Source: Guyanagaster necrorhizus (Eukaryota > Basidiomycota > Agaricomycetes > Agaricales > Physalacriaceae). Taken from it: a DNA stretch of 64,000 nucleotides. The DNA is taken from contig NW_025064925.1 of assembly GCF_019112545.1 (NCBI RefSeq), positions 94,855-158,854 on the forward strand, written 5' to 3'. The position numbers and the translations under genes were made by a program. Below the pieces are notes generated by a model that saw only the letters and a program-made list of their open reading frames with translations, was not told where the DNA came from and searched no databases. Within the stretch, counting starts at the first letter, position 1. Each line of letters starts with the position of its first letter. Shown here one piece after another: positions 41,257-53,190 of the stretch.

Positions 41257-43292
41257 ACTGAGAAAAGAACGCAGAACGAGGGGGACCGATGTGGGGAGGG
41301 AGATTGTCCTCCTGGATTTTAAGCATTTCGGTGGCAAATGGAAATCAAGGTCGAAGCTCTCCGATAAAGGCAAATTCCCCCAAGGACAATGTAACTTGTC
41401 TTTATTCGACGCCTTAGCGTGGCGGAATTTTTCGCATTGGTCATTCAAGACAAAAACTTTGACTGACAATGCCTTGGGAAGAGCTCGCAAGGTAATGTAG
41501 GACGCGCCAGTCGGGTGCATTCCGCACACGCTAACGCGAAAAGGAAAAAAAAACACCAAAAAGAAAGAATAAGGGCAGCTGCGTGCACGCGACGCGTCAG
41601 GGTCAAGTAATTTTTGAAACCGCCGATTTGGAGTCGGAGGGGGGACCGAATAGCACCCATCGACTTCACATAGTCAAAGATCTTCCGTCTAGATCGCCGT
41701 TTAAGTTTTAGCTTCGTCGTTGTAACTTCTCATTAGAGTTGGATGTTCCTTCATACACAGACCGGGCCGTCGCAACGTTTGAAATGTTCGTTGTTCTGTC
41801 AACATCTGCACGCTCGGGGAGAGAATACTGAACCCGAAAACATTTATGGGATCATAACGGAGATCTGTCATCAAGATCGTTATGTCCCTCTTAAACAGAG
41901 AAGTGATTGAACTTGGACATACTTGTTCCCATAACAAAGCTGGCATCAGAACGTCCGGGCATCATGTCCTGATTTTCGTTGGCATTTCTAAGGCTATAGG
42001 GAACGATGAGACTTGAACATTGCAAAGTGAGCCAACAGCCTACCCCAAATTACATAGCAGAAACCGCGTCGACCGCAGCGTCTCACTCTGGAAGTACGAC
42101 GTCTTGACATACAAAGAGCCGAGAAAACGAACGTACGTACGGCAGAACGACGGAACGACGGAACGGTCCAGTACCGAAATTCTCCTTCTCAAACAAAAGC
42201 ATCATCTTATAGGGCTCTGAAGTCGCTGTATTGCGACTGAAGACAGGCAAACGGCGAAGTGGATGTATGCGCCAAAGTATTTCGAACGTCTGGAAGGATC
42301 TCAAGATTAAAGCGAAATATAAGACCGTATAAGCGTACGAGGACAAATAACTGCCAGATTTCGCTCTTCGCCAAACATCGGGCTGAAGCAAGCGTTGGCC
42401 TTTCATAGTCTTCCGCCATAAAAGTGGTGTTGGATGACGAAAAAACGAATACACTGGCGCATCTGCCAGACATCAGCGCAGAGCGACAAAAAATACCGAG
42501 TTCGCTTACTCGCGCGCTAGCACTCATATCCCCGTTCAAAATGTGATTCTTGGACTTGAAAAGGGCTATCTCAGTGGCATATCATTGACGGTAGCTCCAT
42601 GGTAATATTATTCGAGAAGATTCAAAAGAAATACCAGGGCAAGGGCTTACACAGAGGACAAAACCCACATAGAAAAGGCGGTATTCAGTGTTCACTGCGG
42701 CTCTTCCACTGGAGCACAATGAGACGTTACGTCCTCCAGATGTATTTTCATAGTATAAAATGGTGGCGGTGATGAAGCAAGGAAGAATGCAGTCCAGATA
42801 ATGGCGGGAGAAGGAAAGGAAGGGGGCGTGGGAAAGACAATGACACGAACACGTGGGTCTGCGAGACGCGACTCGGACACGACGACCCGCCTTGTGCGGT
42901 TCGTCAAACGGCTATCGCCTCTTCCCACCTGTGGACTACCATTTTGTCACGCGAAACCTTGACTCATGCTCACAAAATCTGCCCAACTCGCCGAATTGAA
43001 TAACTTTACTCAAATCCAAATGGTAGGCTACGTCTTTGTCATCATCCGCTCATCTTTGCGGGATGTCATTACAGCTTAACCCTACGTTCGCGTAGGTCGT
43101 GTCGTATGGATCCTGGAACCTAACTCAACTAGAGTCTTGAGTTTTAATGCCGTAAAGGCTGACGCTGTATCTCGGCAGCCTGTAATGATCCCCAAAGAAT
43201 CTTCATATACTTCTTCCGGCATGGACACCGTAGGACTCCATCTCCCAGCGCTATAACTACCGGTGTGAATATTACTCCCACTGATGTGAATC
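41257..43292. other. No clearly supported gene
   Basis: The best open stretch is on the minus strand from an ATG at 42527 to 42207 (106 codons, MSASARVSELGIFCRSALM start). It has no pattern or homologous copy that I can see. I would not call it a gene without transcript data. Confidence 0.3.
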
Positions 43293-43478
43293 ATGCTGCC
43301 AAAGCTTGCCGTTGTCATGGGTGCCACCGGAAAACAGGGCGGCCACGTCGTCGCCGCGCTTCTGAACCATACAAAGTACGCGCGGCTATTCGTAACATAA
43401 CCAATGACAAAGCTAGATAGCTCTTGTCGCAAGGCGCCGATGTCGTTTACGCAGACCATGACGACTACGAAGTGTAGG
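43293..43478 (+). pseudogene. NmrA-like NAD(P)-binding protein, 5' fragment
   Basis: From the ATG at 43293 the product begins MLPKLAVVMGATGKQGGHV, with the GxxGxxG dinucleotide motif of the NmrA-like family. After KYA the frame shifts; the next frame reads RNITNDKAR, a stop, then QGADVVYADHDDYE, which is the expected second strand with its Asp. After 43478 the homology ends. It is a truncated, frameshifted relic of a redox-sensor type Rossmann protein. Confidence 0.65.
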
Positions 43479-43963
43479 AAACGCACTACAGGTCGGCCTC
43501 TCCTTCGAATTTTGACGGAAGATCTTGGGATTCATCCCGCTCGCCTCATTACGACAGCACAGGCGTTTGAAAGGTTGGACTGGGGAGCAGTCGAGAAGCC
43601 CAAGTCCCCATTACAGTAAGCTGCTGTACTTGAAATCGTAGTTTCTCCTTGAGAATGTTCAAATCAGCGACCGAACCGCCAGCCTTTGTCCTTCATCACG
43701 AAGGCCCAGAAATACAAATTTCGTATTCCACACGCAATACAAGGAGAGTGCAAAATCATAGCAACGACAGCGGTAACCAGAGCACAGTACAAACGACGGA
43801 GGAACCGGAACGAGAAACACAGCAAGGCGAATTTTTATCTGATAGAGTGAGATAACCAGTAAGAAGAAAAGTCCATTCTTTTAAAGCCTCCGAGGAGTTC
43901 TTCGACAGGAAACGACGTATCCACACCATAGGGCGGAGGAGCTTGAGGCCACTGAGCGCCACC

Positions 43964-44491
43964 TCACCCGGTCCTCGTATACAAACAATCCATATATCCC
44001 GAGGTCGACCATCCCCCGAGCGCTTGATTCCCATACATGAATGGCTCCCCTGCAAATGCCCTAGGCACAACCTCATAGGGAGCCCCGTAGTTGTACGCGG
44101 CCCGCACGTAGTTATAGCAAGGCGCATAAAATCCCCCAATCGATCCATTCCCCAACGGCACCTCAGAGCCCCAATCAGCAGAAGGATCCTCCGAGAAGAA
44201 ACCACACACGTACTGTATCGTCTTGATGTGGACCTTCATCCCCGCCACTGGGTCGTCCTAACGTCGCAGCCTTTCCAGGGGCATTCGTGCCTGGTGCGTC
44301 CAATTACCGTTGATAGCTCGAAATATGAACCAGACTCACGGTCGATCATCATAGTCAACATGGATGAGGAGGTGCCGGTTCAGGTTCTTCGTCTTCTTGC
44401 CACAAACCTCACAAGCCCTCAAGTCCTGGAATGCATCAGAACTATGCTTGACAGAAGAGACTACGTTTATCACCTTTTTCTCAGCAGGCAT
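43964..44491 (-). pseudogene. Two-finger C2H2 protein, copy 2, frameshifted
   Basis: It is the same sequence as copy 1 (24764-25291), including the one-base deletion after the second finger's first Cys pair. Start codon at 44491, exon 1 to 44340, exon 2 from 44290. Confidence 0.55.
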
Positions 44492-44906
44492 CGGAAAGTG
44501 AGAGTGGTGAACGAGGGGGGAGTGAAAGAAGCTTTTCGAGGGTGTGGGAAAGATAGAGAAAGAGAAAGAAAGGGAACTAGGGTCGCATGTTCGATTGTCC
44601 CCCCATTTATACCTGCGTGCCGGAAAATTGATGGATTGATTTCCGTGAGATAGCTGTATATGGTGAGAACTCGCGGATATAAGGTAAGATTTCCTCGTGA
44701 AAGTTAACCCGCGGGACAATCGACGACAGGGCTCGTTGTCGTCCTACCAATTAGCTGAAATAACTGCCCTCGGAAAGTTGTTTCGCTTGATAAGAAGTCT
44801 TTATTTTGGTTGGCTCGAACGGGAGGAATTTGATGGCAACATGTAATTGGAGGACAGGGGCGGACACTGACCCGATTTAGAACGAAACCTAAATGAACTC
44901 GAGGTG

Positions 44907-45081
44907 AAATGGGAAGAAAAATCTGGAATAAGTCTTCGGGTCATGAATTCGATGTTCGAACGGGTGTACGGAGCATACATTAGTGAGAGAAACCTTGCGC
45001 TAATGGAGAGCTGTCCTAACTGGACTCCAGTTAATGATAACATTCAGTTTATAGATGAATACCCTCACTTTCGAATCGAGT
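44907..45081 (+). pseudogene. Short divergent frame, copy 2 (relic)
   Basis: It is identical to 25707-25881 and shares its lost start codon. Confidence 0.4.
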
Positions 45082-45415
45082 AACCCATCAACGAAACCTT
45101 CTCCAGTTTTTCAGGACCAATTTAATAAAGGCAATCAACGGAAAGGAAGAAGTCGAGGTCCCGATTGAAGTCCCCCCTGCATCAGGCTGGATACGTGGCT
45201 GGATACGCCCAACATCAAGGAAAGCGAAGTACGTCGCTGCCTCACATCGTTGTACCACCAAACTAGATGATAATACACAAATGAATCAGGGGAGGCATTT
45301 TGTACAGGTGTCTATGAGTGTGCCTGAAATCCTCCAATTTTGGGATCCGTACTAAAATAAAATACACCCGTCATCATATACATATTTTAATCATGTCGAG
45401 GCGGTATCATAACCC

Positions 45416-46829
45416 TCAATCTGACGTATCTGTGAAGCAAAATATGAAAATAGTAAACACAAAAATTCCACGAGACACGTACCGCTCCCATCTCCCTCAC
45501 TGAGTATCCTCTTCAGGGAACGACACTTCGTCAGATGTCTAGCGACCGTTTCTGGGCGAGAAGATGCTGAACAACAGTACGGACATCTGAACCTGTTCTC
45601 ATTATGATAACTCGAATTAAAGTGCCTCTTTAGTGCACCGGACTTGACGAAAAGCGATGTAGGTTTTCGGGGTTTGGCCTCGCAGCAGGCCAGGTAAATG
45701 AACGGATCTTTACCTTCTCCAGGAGCAGAATGGGCATCTCTGGCGTGGCGAGGGGTGAAGGTCGTTTGCGAATCAGGAGGACAGAGAAGACAAACGGAAT
45801 TGATATTGATGTCATCGAGGACCTCAGCGTAGAAGTAATCCTCGGGATTCCTGGCGAATTTCGGGTACTTTTTGCAGAGGGCTTGTTTGAATGTAAAATT
45901 GAGCAGCTCGATAACTGTGTTGGAGGTGGAGCCAGAAGGTTTGTTATTGCCGGGAAATTGGGCTTTCCGTCCATTATTTATGTCGTATGGAGAGGTACTT
46001 GATCTAGGTAACTATAAGTCTCCCGGATGAAGAAGAAGTGTATGAACATACCGAAGAATGCTCCGTTTCTCCCGCCGTGCAGTTAAAGGCAGTGACTCGT
46101 TCGAAGAACTATCCGATGACCTACAAATTGTCAGGTTTTCGATGTGAAAACTGACTAAGAACGAACGACGTCTGGGATCTGGGCGGCGGTGAGTCACCGC
46201 CGTAATTGATCCAGCCTCTCGCAACGGTCGTACTCGGCGACAGACTGGAAGATGGAGATGTTGAGGGCGAAGTTTTTGCGGACGAGGTAGACACAGGACT
46301 GATAAAGGAGCGAGATGTGATGGAAGTAGGAGGATATCTAAAATGATATACGCGTGAACAACTGAGAGCTCGAGATTTCGGGCAGACGCGTACATTTCGC
46401 GTGGGTCTGGAGAGTGTTGCGCGTCATCTTGCCACATGCTTGGTGGAACGGAGGCCATCATCACTGTTACAGATACCTCAGGTGGCGGCGCGTGCAATGA
46501 CACCACCGTATCGTTGGGCGACATGGTGGAAGAGTGTGGCGTGGATTCAGGGTGGGCATAGTAATTGTCGCCAGCGAGCGCGTCGAATCCCATATTATCA
46601 ATGGATAGATTACAAAGGTCGCTGCCCATAGAGCTGCCTCCGACGTCGTCGTCCATGGACCTAGCAAGAAGTTGGAGCCCATAATAATGAACACATTGAA
46701 TTGAACGACGGCTAACCTGAGGANNNNNNNNNNNNNNNNNNNNNNNNNNNNNNNNNNNNNNNNNNNNNNNNNNNNNNNNNNNNNNNNNNNNNNNNNNNNN
46801 NNNNNNNNNNNNNNNNNNNNNNNNNNNNN
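45416..46829 (-). CDS. Zinc-finger protein Z2, exon 1 mostly in gap
   Basis: Exons 46660-46052, 45997-45483 and 45429-45416 are identical to those of Z1. Exon 1 would lie at 46829-46717, of which only the last seven bases before the intron are sequenced; the rest is in the gap (46724-47048). The fingers and splice sites are intact. If the duplication is an assembly artefact this is not a separate gene. Confidence 0.45.
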
Positions 46830-47048
46830 NNNNNNNNNNNNNNNNNNNNNNNNNNNNNNNNNNNNNNNNNNNNNNNNNNNNNNNNNNNNNNNNNNNNNNN
46901 NNNNNNNNNNNNNNNNNNNNNNNNNNNNNNNNNNNNNNNNNNNNNNNNNNNNNNNNNNNNNNNNNNNNNNNNNNNNNNNNNNNNNNNNNNNNNNNNNNNN
47001 NNNNNNNNNNNNNNNNNNNNNNNNNNNNNNNNNNNNNNNNNNNNNNNN
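46724..47048. other. Assembly gap, 325 N
   Basis: The gap length agrees within a few bases with the corresponding stretch of copy 1 (27524-27851), so it was probably sized from read pairs. Confidence 0.95.
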
Positions 47049-47600
47049 ATTGTGTAGACGTAAGACAAGATCGCAGAAATAGAGCGAAGGTAGACGATCG
47101 CATTCATGATGAGGCCTGAGTCATGACTTTTCTCTTGTAGATCAGCAGAATCTCTGCGGTTGCTTTCTTGCAAATTACGCTCCGTTTGCCAGCATTTATG
47201 CGTCTCCACCTCTTCCTTTGTATATCCCCTGACAATTCCCTTGATTACCCACCACTGAATAACCTATGCTGTCCCATAGTCCGATTTCTTGAACGTGATA
47301 ACGGCATAGAGCAGCGCCACCCATCCCAGACTCCATGTTAGTGATGGGCGGTCCCATTGTCCAGTGTTGTTCCAGTCCATTGGTAAGAATAGCCGTCGAG
47401 ATGGCGACCACCAGATTCCAAGACTGCGATGGAAGTACTTTGAACAATGACAAATGAAACAGGAATTAGTGGCTGTGCAAGCTGTCCCTTTTTTTTTGGA
47501 TTTGACGTTGGATATTAAGATGCCGTCACGCGCTTTTGCCCCCGGTGCGAGCTCTAGGCCATGTGGATCTGTACGAAGTCAATAATCTTAAATAATGATG
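47049..47600. repeat. Dispersed block K, copy beside Z2
   Basis: It is collinear with 27852-28490 but with many substitutions and small indels, in contrast to the identity left of the gap. Anchors: GATCAGCAGAATCTCTGCGG, CCGATTTCTTGAACGTGATAACGG. Confidence 0.5.
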
Positions 47601-47879
47601 CCGTCCGTTTTCCTTCTTGTTAAACACGTAAAATTTCCAGGTTTCGGAAAATAACCAAAATTTATTTACCGACAGAGATGTTCCCGCTTTTGGCATTTTT
47701 TCTCGCAACGCTTTCGGCTGCATGTGAGGAGTGAATTGGCGATCTCCACATCACGATGGGATAGGGCTTTCATAATGAAGGAAATACGTTCGTGGTAGTG
47801 GTGCTTGCAAGCATGTCTACCTCAATGTTCTTCATGCTTATATTCACACCGAAGAAGTGGAAGGAGGGTCCTTGCAAAT

Positions 47880-48540
47880 AGCTTCCGTTTCATCTAGATA
47901 TTGCAGATTCAAGTGCGTCTGCATTGATCTTCGAACGTGATGGTTATTATCTTTCTGATGGTGTTACACTCCAGGACGACGCTTTCGTTGGTGGCAGCCA
48001 GGCCTGAGGTATCCGTAAGTCATCTGTGGGAATCATGTGATGTACGATCTTCCATTACAAGACATTTGTTACGGATCTCTGGCGTCTCGTTCCCTTTGCT
48101 TTCTAAAGGATACTTCTACCATGCTTGACTCCTGGTAGTCTATTTCGCAGACCGTGCACAGTTACGATGACGGGTCTGTTCTGCTTGGGTTCTATTCTTA
48201 TATCCCGACAGCTAATTTCTCCTCTTTCCTCCTGCGATTTCGTCTTTATTGCTCTGGTACGGCGAGTCTTCGTCCCACCGCGGTGTATCTAGCTATGAAA
48301 CTTTGTGTCTGCCTTTTCGCGTCCCATGATAGCGTTTATTGTGAAGCTGCGCCATGTCTTGGATGGTTGGATGCGTCATGTCGTACACCAGTCATATCAT
48401 GTGCTATTTTGTGGATCGGGTTTCAACAGTCATCAATTGCAATCCCAGAAATCCTATAGAACACCGCTGAAACTAGTGAGAAATTACCTCCCAAATCAGT
48501 AGCGCTCGAAACATCTACGAACCCTATTTACGAAACAAGA
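47880..48540 (+). promoter_or_regulatory. Promoter block P, copy F (TATA lost)
   Basis: It is closely similar to copy E (28660-29290). The TATA position reads CCTATAGAAC at 48453-48462. It precedes the degenerate MT-F. Confidence 0.5.
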
Positions 48541-48761
48541 ATCATATACACTGTTCTTATTATCCTGCTTGTACCGCAGATCGACTTTAGCTTATTCTGA
48601 CCTCCATTGAAGTTCCTATCGCCGAGGCTTGTGGAAGTGCTTCATGCACTTGTAGCCCGTGAGTACTCGGTGGCTTCGTATGAAATCCGGCTTATGGATG
48701 GATGATTTACAGTTGCTCTTTCATTGCCAAAGAGCGCAAATGGTGTTCCTGGAAGAACTAA
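48541..48761 (+). pseudogene. Metallothionein-like copy F, degenerate
   Basis: The start codon reads ATA, the intron 1 acceptor CAG is lost (TTCTGACC), while exon 2 (to 48658, EACGSASCTCSP) and the GTGAGT donor survive. Exon 3 (48713-48761) keeps only two cysteines; others became Phe, Arg and Trp. It cannot bind metal in the usual way. Confidence 0.65.
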
Positions 48762-49512
48762 ATAAATTTCCTTCCTGCGAATTGTCTTCGTACAGAGTAT
48801 GGTTGGCAGCGAGATTTTCTGATTCAATTCTTTGAGCGGCTCAACGTAATTGAGTGACGAACATCTTTAATTGTATGGAGCGTCGAGAGTAACATTTCCT
48901 GCTAATTTTATTTAGCTTATGAATTTTAACTTGGCAGGGCGGAAAGCTGGTCGGAATCAATGGCGTACGTTCTTCCATTCATATATTATCTGCTTAGTCA
49001 TGCCCTAGCGCTGCCACCTAAATCTTCGGTGAAAGGACCTTCGGCTCCGCTTTTGGTAGCTATTTCAAGGTTGCAAGGGGAGAGTTCATGTTCATGCGCC
49101 ATCGCCTTAGTTGAATTCACATTTTCAGACAAAATATAATTCGAACAATCCAATCTTTTTCTCCGGCGTCAGCCTATTCCTGTACTTGTTGACCGATCTG
49201 GACTGGCCGGCAAGATTTCTGTGGTTCATCCATCCATCCATGCAAGGGAAAGGATGGAGGGATCGGGGGAATGTCTTCTGAGAAAGGAAGAACGACTCTC
49301 CAGCCAGCGTTTCGTTCTCCCAAGATAAAGGGAGAAAGCGTTTGGGTTGTAAACGACCCCCACGTTCTCAGAAGACGCGGCCCCTCAAATTCAATTCCTA
49401 GCGCTCACGGATTCTGAGTCTCTTTGTCAGGGATTGGGTGCCTGCCGGAAGAGCGAGCGATGGTTGGGGTGGAGGGGTTTGGGGGGTAGCTGCTCCTTTC
49501 TGTTCTTCAATG
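48762..49512. other. Flank with a short P-block fragment, no gene
   Basis: At 48925-48990 the sequence GGCGGAAAGCTGG-CGGAATCAA and CATTCTTCCATTCAT recurs from the P block (2220-2270). The rest, including GAGGGATCGGGGGAATGT at 49257-49274, repeats a piece of the nucleotidyltransferase-like gene (33498-33515). Confidence 0.4.
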
Positions 49513-49577
49513 ACCCGCATAGATATAGCATAACGACTAGTGCCCGATAGCTGGGGGTTCGATTCCCTCTATCCCAA
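49513..49577 (+). ncRNA. tRNA-like element (50-kb array, first)
   Basis: ATATAGCATAACGACTAGTGCC then GGGGGTTCGATTCCCTC with 3' TATCCCAA. The T-arm is good and the A-box poor. A T6 tract follows. Confidence 0.4.
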
Positions 49578-49808
49578 TGCATATGCAGTTGGTGTTTTTT
49601 TCACATTCACATTCCATTATTTCATTTGACGGTGCTCTGAAAGGCTCTCGGGCGGTATGGAGAAAACGACATACACCATTCACACGAAATCCACCTGCAT
49701 GCGTTTCCTCCAATCAAGAGGAGAGAAGAGAACAAATACGTAGTGCTACTATAGCGAGGAGGAAGTTCGGCAAAACCCCATGGACCTCTTCTTCAATTCG
49801 TTCCCTGA

Positions 49809-49989
49809 TTCGAATATGACATTCAGTGCCTGGGTTCGAATTCCCCTGTTCCCTCATTAAGCTTGAGGGATCTCGATCATTGTCCACGGTTTTACCTTTC
49901 TCTCCATGGGGGGAGGGGCCTGAATAACGAACCCTTCGAGCGTAATGGATCACGGCTTCAACCTCAGGGTTCGATTCCCTCAGTCGCAA
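49809..49989 (+). ncRNA. Two tRNA-like elements, types 2 and 3 (50-kb array)
   Basis: At 49809-49856 a shortened type 2 (TTCGAATATGAC, TGGGTTCGAATTCCCC). At 49930-49989 a type 3 with GAGCGTAATGGATCACGG and T-arm AGGGTTCGATTCCCT, ending GTCGCAA. Both are slightly damaged. Confidence 0.4.
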
Positions 49990-50337
49990 TGAAATGATAG
50001 AGAATGAAAATTTTTTATCCCTTCTTTTCACATTCTAGTTTAGAGTGCACTGATTCCCTTATTTTTGCTAATGCAGCGTGAATAGATTCGGGAAACAATA
50101 GTTCCTCCCGGGGATGTCCTCTCTCAGCTCTCAGGTAGTCAGTCCAGATGTTGTTTTTCAAGTGTGTGTTTATCTACCTGATCGTGTACTGGTATTCAGG
50201 GTTAGCAGCAGCAAGTAAGATCGAATGATCGGCTAAGTTGGTCTCTGATCCCTTCCTCCAAATCATGATGAAGTTGTCGAAGGAAACACTTACTGGTGGT
50301 TCTGTAAATTCCACGTCGTTTTCCAACTAATCTGCTA

Positions 50338-50398
50338 ATATACGTGACGTAATGGCAGATATCATTCATTAGCTGGAGATTCAATTCCCTCTATCCAT
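50338..50398 (+). ncRNA. tRNA-like element (50-kb array, fourth)
   Basis: GTGACGTAATGGCAGATATC then GAGATTCAATTCCCTC with 3' TATCCATC. It is a TAATGGCA-type member, with both boxes altered. Confidence 0.3.
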
Positions 50399-50589
50399 CC
50401 CATCGGAGACTCAGAATAGATCGATTCCTTTTTTTGACGTTTAACTTTCTTTTGACTTCTGAAAAAGGCCCCTGAATTTCCCTGCATGCGTGCATTGCGA
50501 AGAGGAGCAGAGAAATGTACAATTAGGTGAGTCATAGCTTGAAAGGAACTGGTTTGGCAACAATTTCGCTTTGTCAGTTCATTCTATGA

Positions 50590-50653
50590 TTCGGGTATAA
50601 CCATTTGGATGCAAGGTGAAATGGCTGGATGGGTTCGACTCCCTATCTCCGAA
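50590..50653 (+). ncRNA. tRNA-like element, type 4 (upstream of X2)
   Basis: It is nearly identical to 17558-17621, with TTCGGGTATA/TATCTCCGAA closing pairs and T-arm TGGGTTCGACTCCCT. T5 follows. Confidence 0.5.
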
Positions 50654-50759
50654 ATGATGACTGAGGGACCCCTTTTTCATGGTGATTACATTCTCTTCAC
50701 GGGTTATCGCAAATGCCCTTGATTGTTAACTGCATTTTCTCTTTTCTTCTAACGTTGCA

Positions 50760-50822
50760 CATAAATCTAGCGTAGGAGTTCTGCTCGGTACCAGTTTAGG
50801 GTTCGATTCCCTCTTCTGTGTT
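50760..50822 (+). ncRNA. tRNA-like element, type 5 (upstream of X2)
   Basis: Its T-arm is AGGGTTCGATTCCCT. It corresponds to 17730-17790 and is followed by TTATTTTTTTC. Confidence 0.4.
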
Positions 50823-51460
50823 GAATAAGGAGTGCACGAATTTCCTTATTTTTTTCACTTGGATTCTTGTCTCTCGTTCTTTCAATGGGGCTTGTTCAAA
50901 ATAATTGGTAGGATCATGGAGTCAGAACCACCCTAGCGCCAGGTACAATGATGGTTAATCAAAGGCGGGCGCGTGTATGGATTATGGGAAGACCCACCGA
51001 GATCTGTTCAGTAATTATCCAATTTGTTCAGCCATCAGATCCTTCGTACTGGGAATTTTGGAGGTGACGGACGACCTATGCTCGGACATTTGGCCTGGAC
51101 CAAGGAGCACAAGGGTGGGTTGGAGCAGGAAGGAGCTGCCTATATATATGATAATCCGCTACGAAGTATATTTCTGTGGCTAAAATACCTCGCTGTCATT
51201 GCGAGAGCAGCAGTCAAGAAGATATCACGTTGCCGCGCCACTTTTTTCTTCCTGACATTGGATGTTGCCATTTTTGGCAAGTCTGTTGCTTTGTCTCTCG
51301 CACCGATTACCATTCGGAACCGGCTCTGATATAGATTCTCCATCACCGCTCTCGAACTCCGAGGCTGCGATCACGATTCTCTGTGTTTCCTTCTTCCTTT
51401 TGCGGGCCCCGCTTTTTTGTCTAAACAAATTACACTACACTCTCCGACACGCACAGACAG

Positions 51461-52927
51461 ATGCACGACCATCCAACGTGGAAACTTCGACGACGGACAG
51501 GAAAGGAGACAGCGGTGAAAGTAGAACCGAAGGAGGAGCAACTCGAAACCACAAACCACCTCCTTCATTCTCCCTTGCCTCCTCCTCCTCAAGGCTGGGA
51601 ACACCCTGCAGAATTGGACTACCTCGACGCCTCCACATGGTCGAAAGATGACATCATCCGCCACCTCATCACGAACTCCTTCTCCGTCCCCGCTCTCGTA
51701 CCCCACTCCAAATGGACGACCATCATCACCGCAGCGGAGGGCTCGACGACGATGCTCCCCAACTCGTACCGCATCCCGCTCATGTTCGTCGGAGAGTTCA
51801 TGTGGTTCTCGCTTCGGTTGGTCCTCGAGGATGAGAAGGAGTGGGAAAAGTTCAAGGGCGGGGTGTTGCATGTGTCGAGGCTGTGCGAGGCGTTCTTGGG
51901 AGAGGCGAGGAGGGCTATGGGTTCGGAGGGTCTGGGCGCTGCATGGCGGTGCGCGGTGTTTGATAGAGCGCTGGTGAGGTATCGGTGGGGGTGTTTGTTT
52001 TCTGACCGGAAGCATCTCCAGCTGTTTTGGGAGACTTATGGGGAGCAGGAGTATCGGAAGGATCCGGTTAAGTTTTGTGGGTCGTTTGTTTTTTTTGTCA
52101 ACGTTCTGAGCCGATGAAATCGAATTGTAGTTTGGAACCGGGTGGCGTTGAAAGGGCGGAAGGAATTCAAACTGGACAAGGAGCACATTGAGACTGGGGT
52201 TACGGCGTGTCAGTGGATGAGAGGGTTGGCGAAGGAGGATGGCGGCGATTGGGTATGGGTTACGGATCAAACAAGTTCGCGTTCGACGGAGGCATCGGAG
52301 TATCTCGAATTGTGGCAGCGCACAAAGGTATGGGGACAACCGATACCGACATTGCCATCCAGGGATCCGGTGTGCGCGATAGGTCCTTCGCCCAATCTCT
52401 CAAAAGACTTGCCTACACCTTTCGATGCCATCCAATCCCCATCCAGGGGTCCCGATCAACCAACACAAATATCGTGCATCTCCCGACCTCGTGAGCCCGT
52501 GTTTGCCACAACAACGGATCCTCCTCCTACCGATACCATCCACTCCACCCCCACGCCGGTTCCGAAAACCGACCTCTTGCAAATCCTGCATGCCCAATAT
52601 CAATCGCATGAACTGCGTATAAACTCTTTAGAAAAAGACATCGCGAGGCTGAAACAAGGGAAAGGATACAGGTCCACCGCCGCTGCATCCGTTCCTGCAC
52701 TCTTTGTCCCAGCGCCTAATTTCCCAAACCTTTCCGACCCGGACTGTTCGACGAGCTTCTGGAAGGACCCACTAGAGGCGCTGTTGGATGCGGATGTATG
52801 CGAGGCACCTGGATCTGTGAAGGCTGAGGATACACTCGAGGAGGTTGCATCCGTGATGGATCGCGACGTTGTGATATCACCGCCGATTAAGTCTCCACGA
52901 AAGCTGAAACGAAAGAGGATTGGCTGA
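51461..52927 (+). CDS. Unknown protein X2, 470 aa, paralogue of X1
   Basis: Exon 1 is 51461-52076 and exon 2 is 52131-52927; the 54-bp intron starts GTGGGT and ends TTGTAG, in phase. It is nearly identical to X1 in exon 1, with scattered changes in exon 2. After SKDLPTP it has 36 extra residues, partly a repeat of the Pro/Thr-rich linker. The coiled-coil region and the basic C-terminus PRKLKRKRIG are conserved. Both paralogues are open with canonical splice sites, so both may be functional. The duplication includes the upstream region, tRNA-like elements of types 4 and 5, and about 260 bp of 3' flank. Confidence 0.75.
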
Positions 52928-53190
52928 TATTTGTAGACGAGTGCGATTGGTGGGCTTGGGCTCTGTGGTTGAATATGATTACTTATCTCTGTGTTTTTCT
53001 TTTTTCTTCGCGCCATGGTGGTGACCAGGATATGCTGTGCTATTTGCGAGATGTTATAATCCCAGCTCTAATCAGACGTCAGAAGAAACCGGCGGGGTAA
53101 GAGCCGAACCACGTCTATGTCCTGACCAGTCGTCCAGCTTGAGCTTTAATAGTAAACTTACACATTCTACCCTTACGGAATGTACCGGAG
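52928..53190. repeat. 3' flank of X2, end of the duplicated segment
   Basis: It matches 19785-20040; similarity ends at about 53190, next to a CpG-depleted transposon island in both copies. Confidence 0.5.

Larger units (their letters stand above)
43613..46723. repeat. Long duplicated block, copy 2
   Basis: From about 43790 to 46723 it is the same as 24590-27523 as far as I can see, with constant offset 19,200. The match ends exactly at the assembly gap. After the gap the sequence is still collinear with 27852 onward but visibly diverged. Confidence 0.85.

Noticed and set aside
40321..41500. Several plus-strand open frames over the three-finger gene
   Set aside because: They are shadows of the GC-rich minus-strand coding sequence, which has clear zinc-finger motifs.
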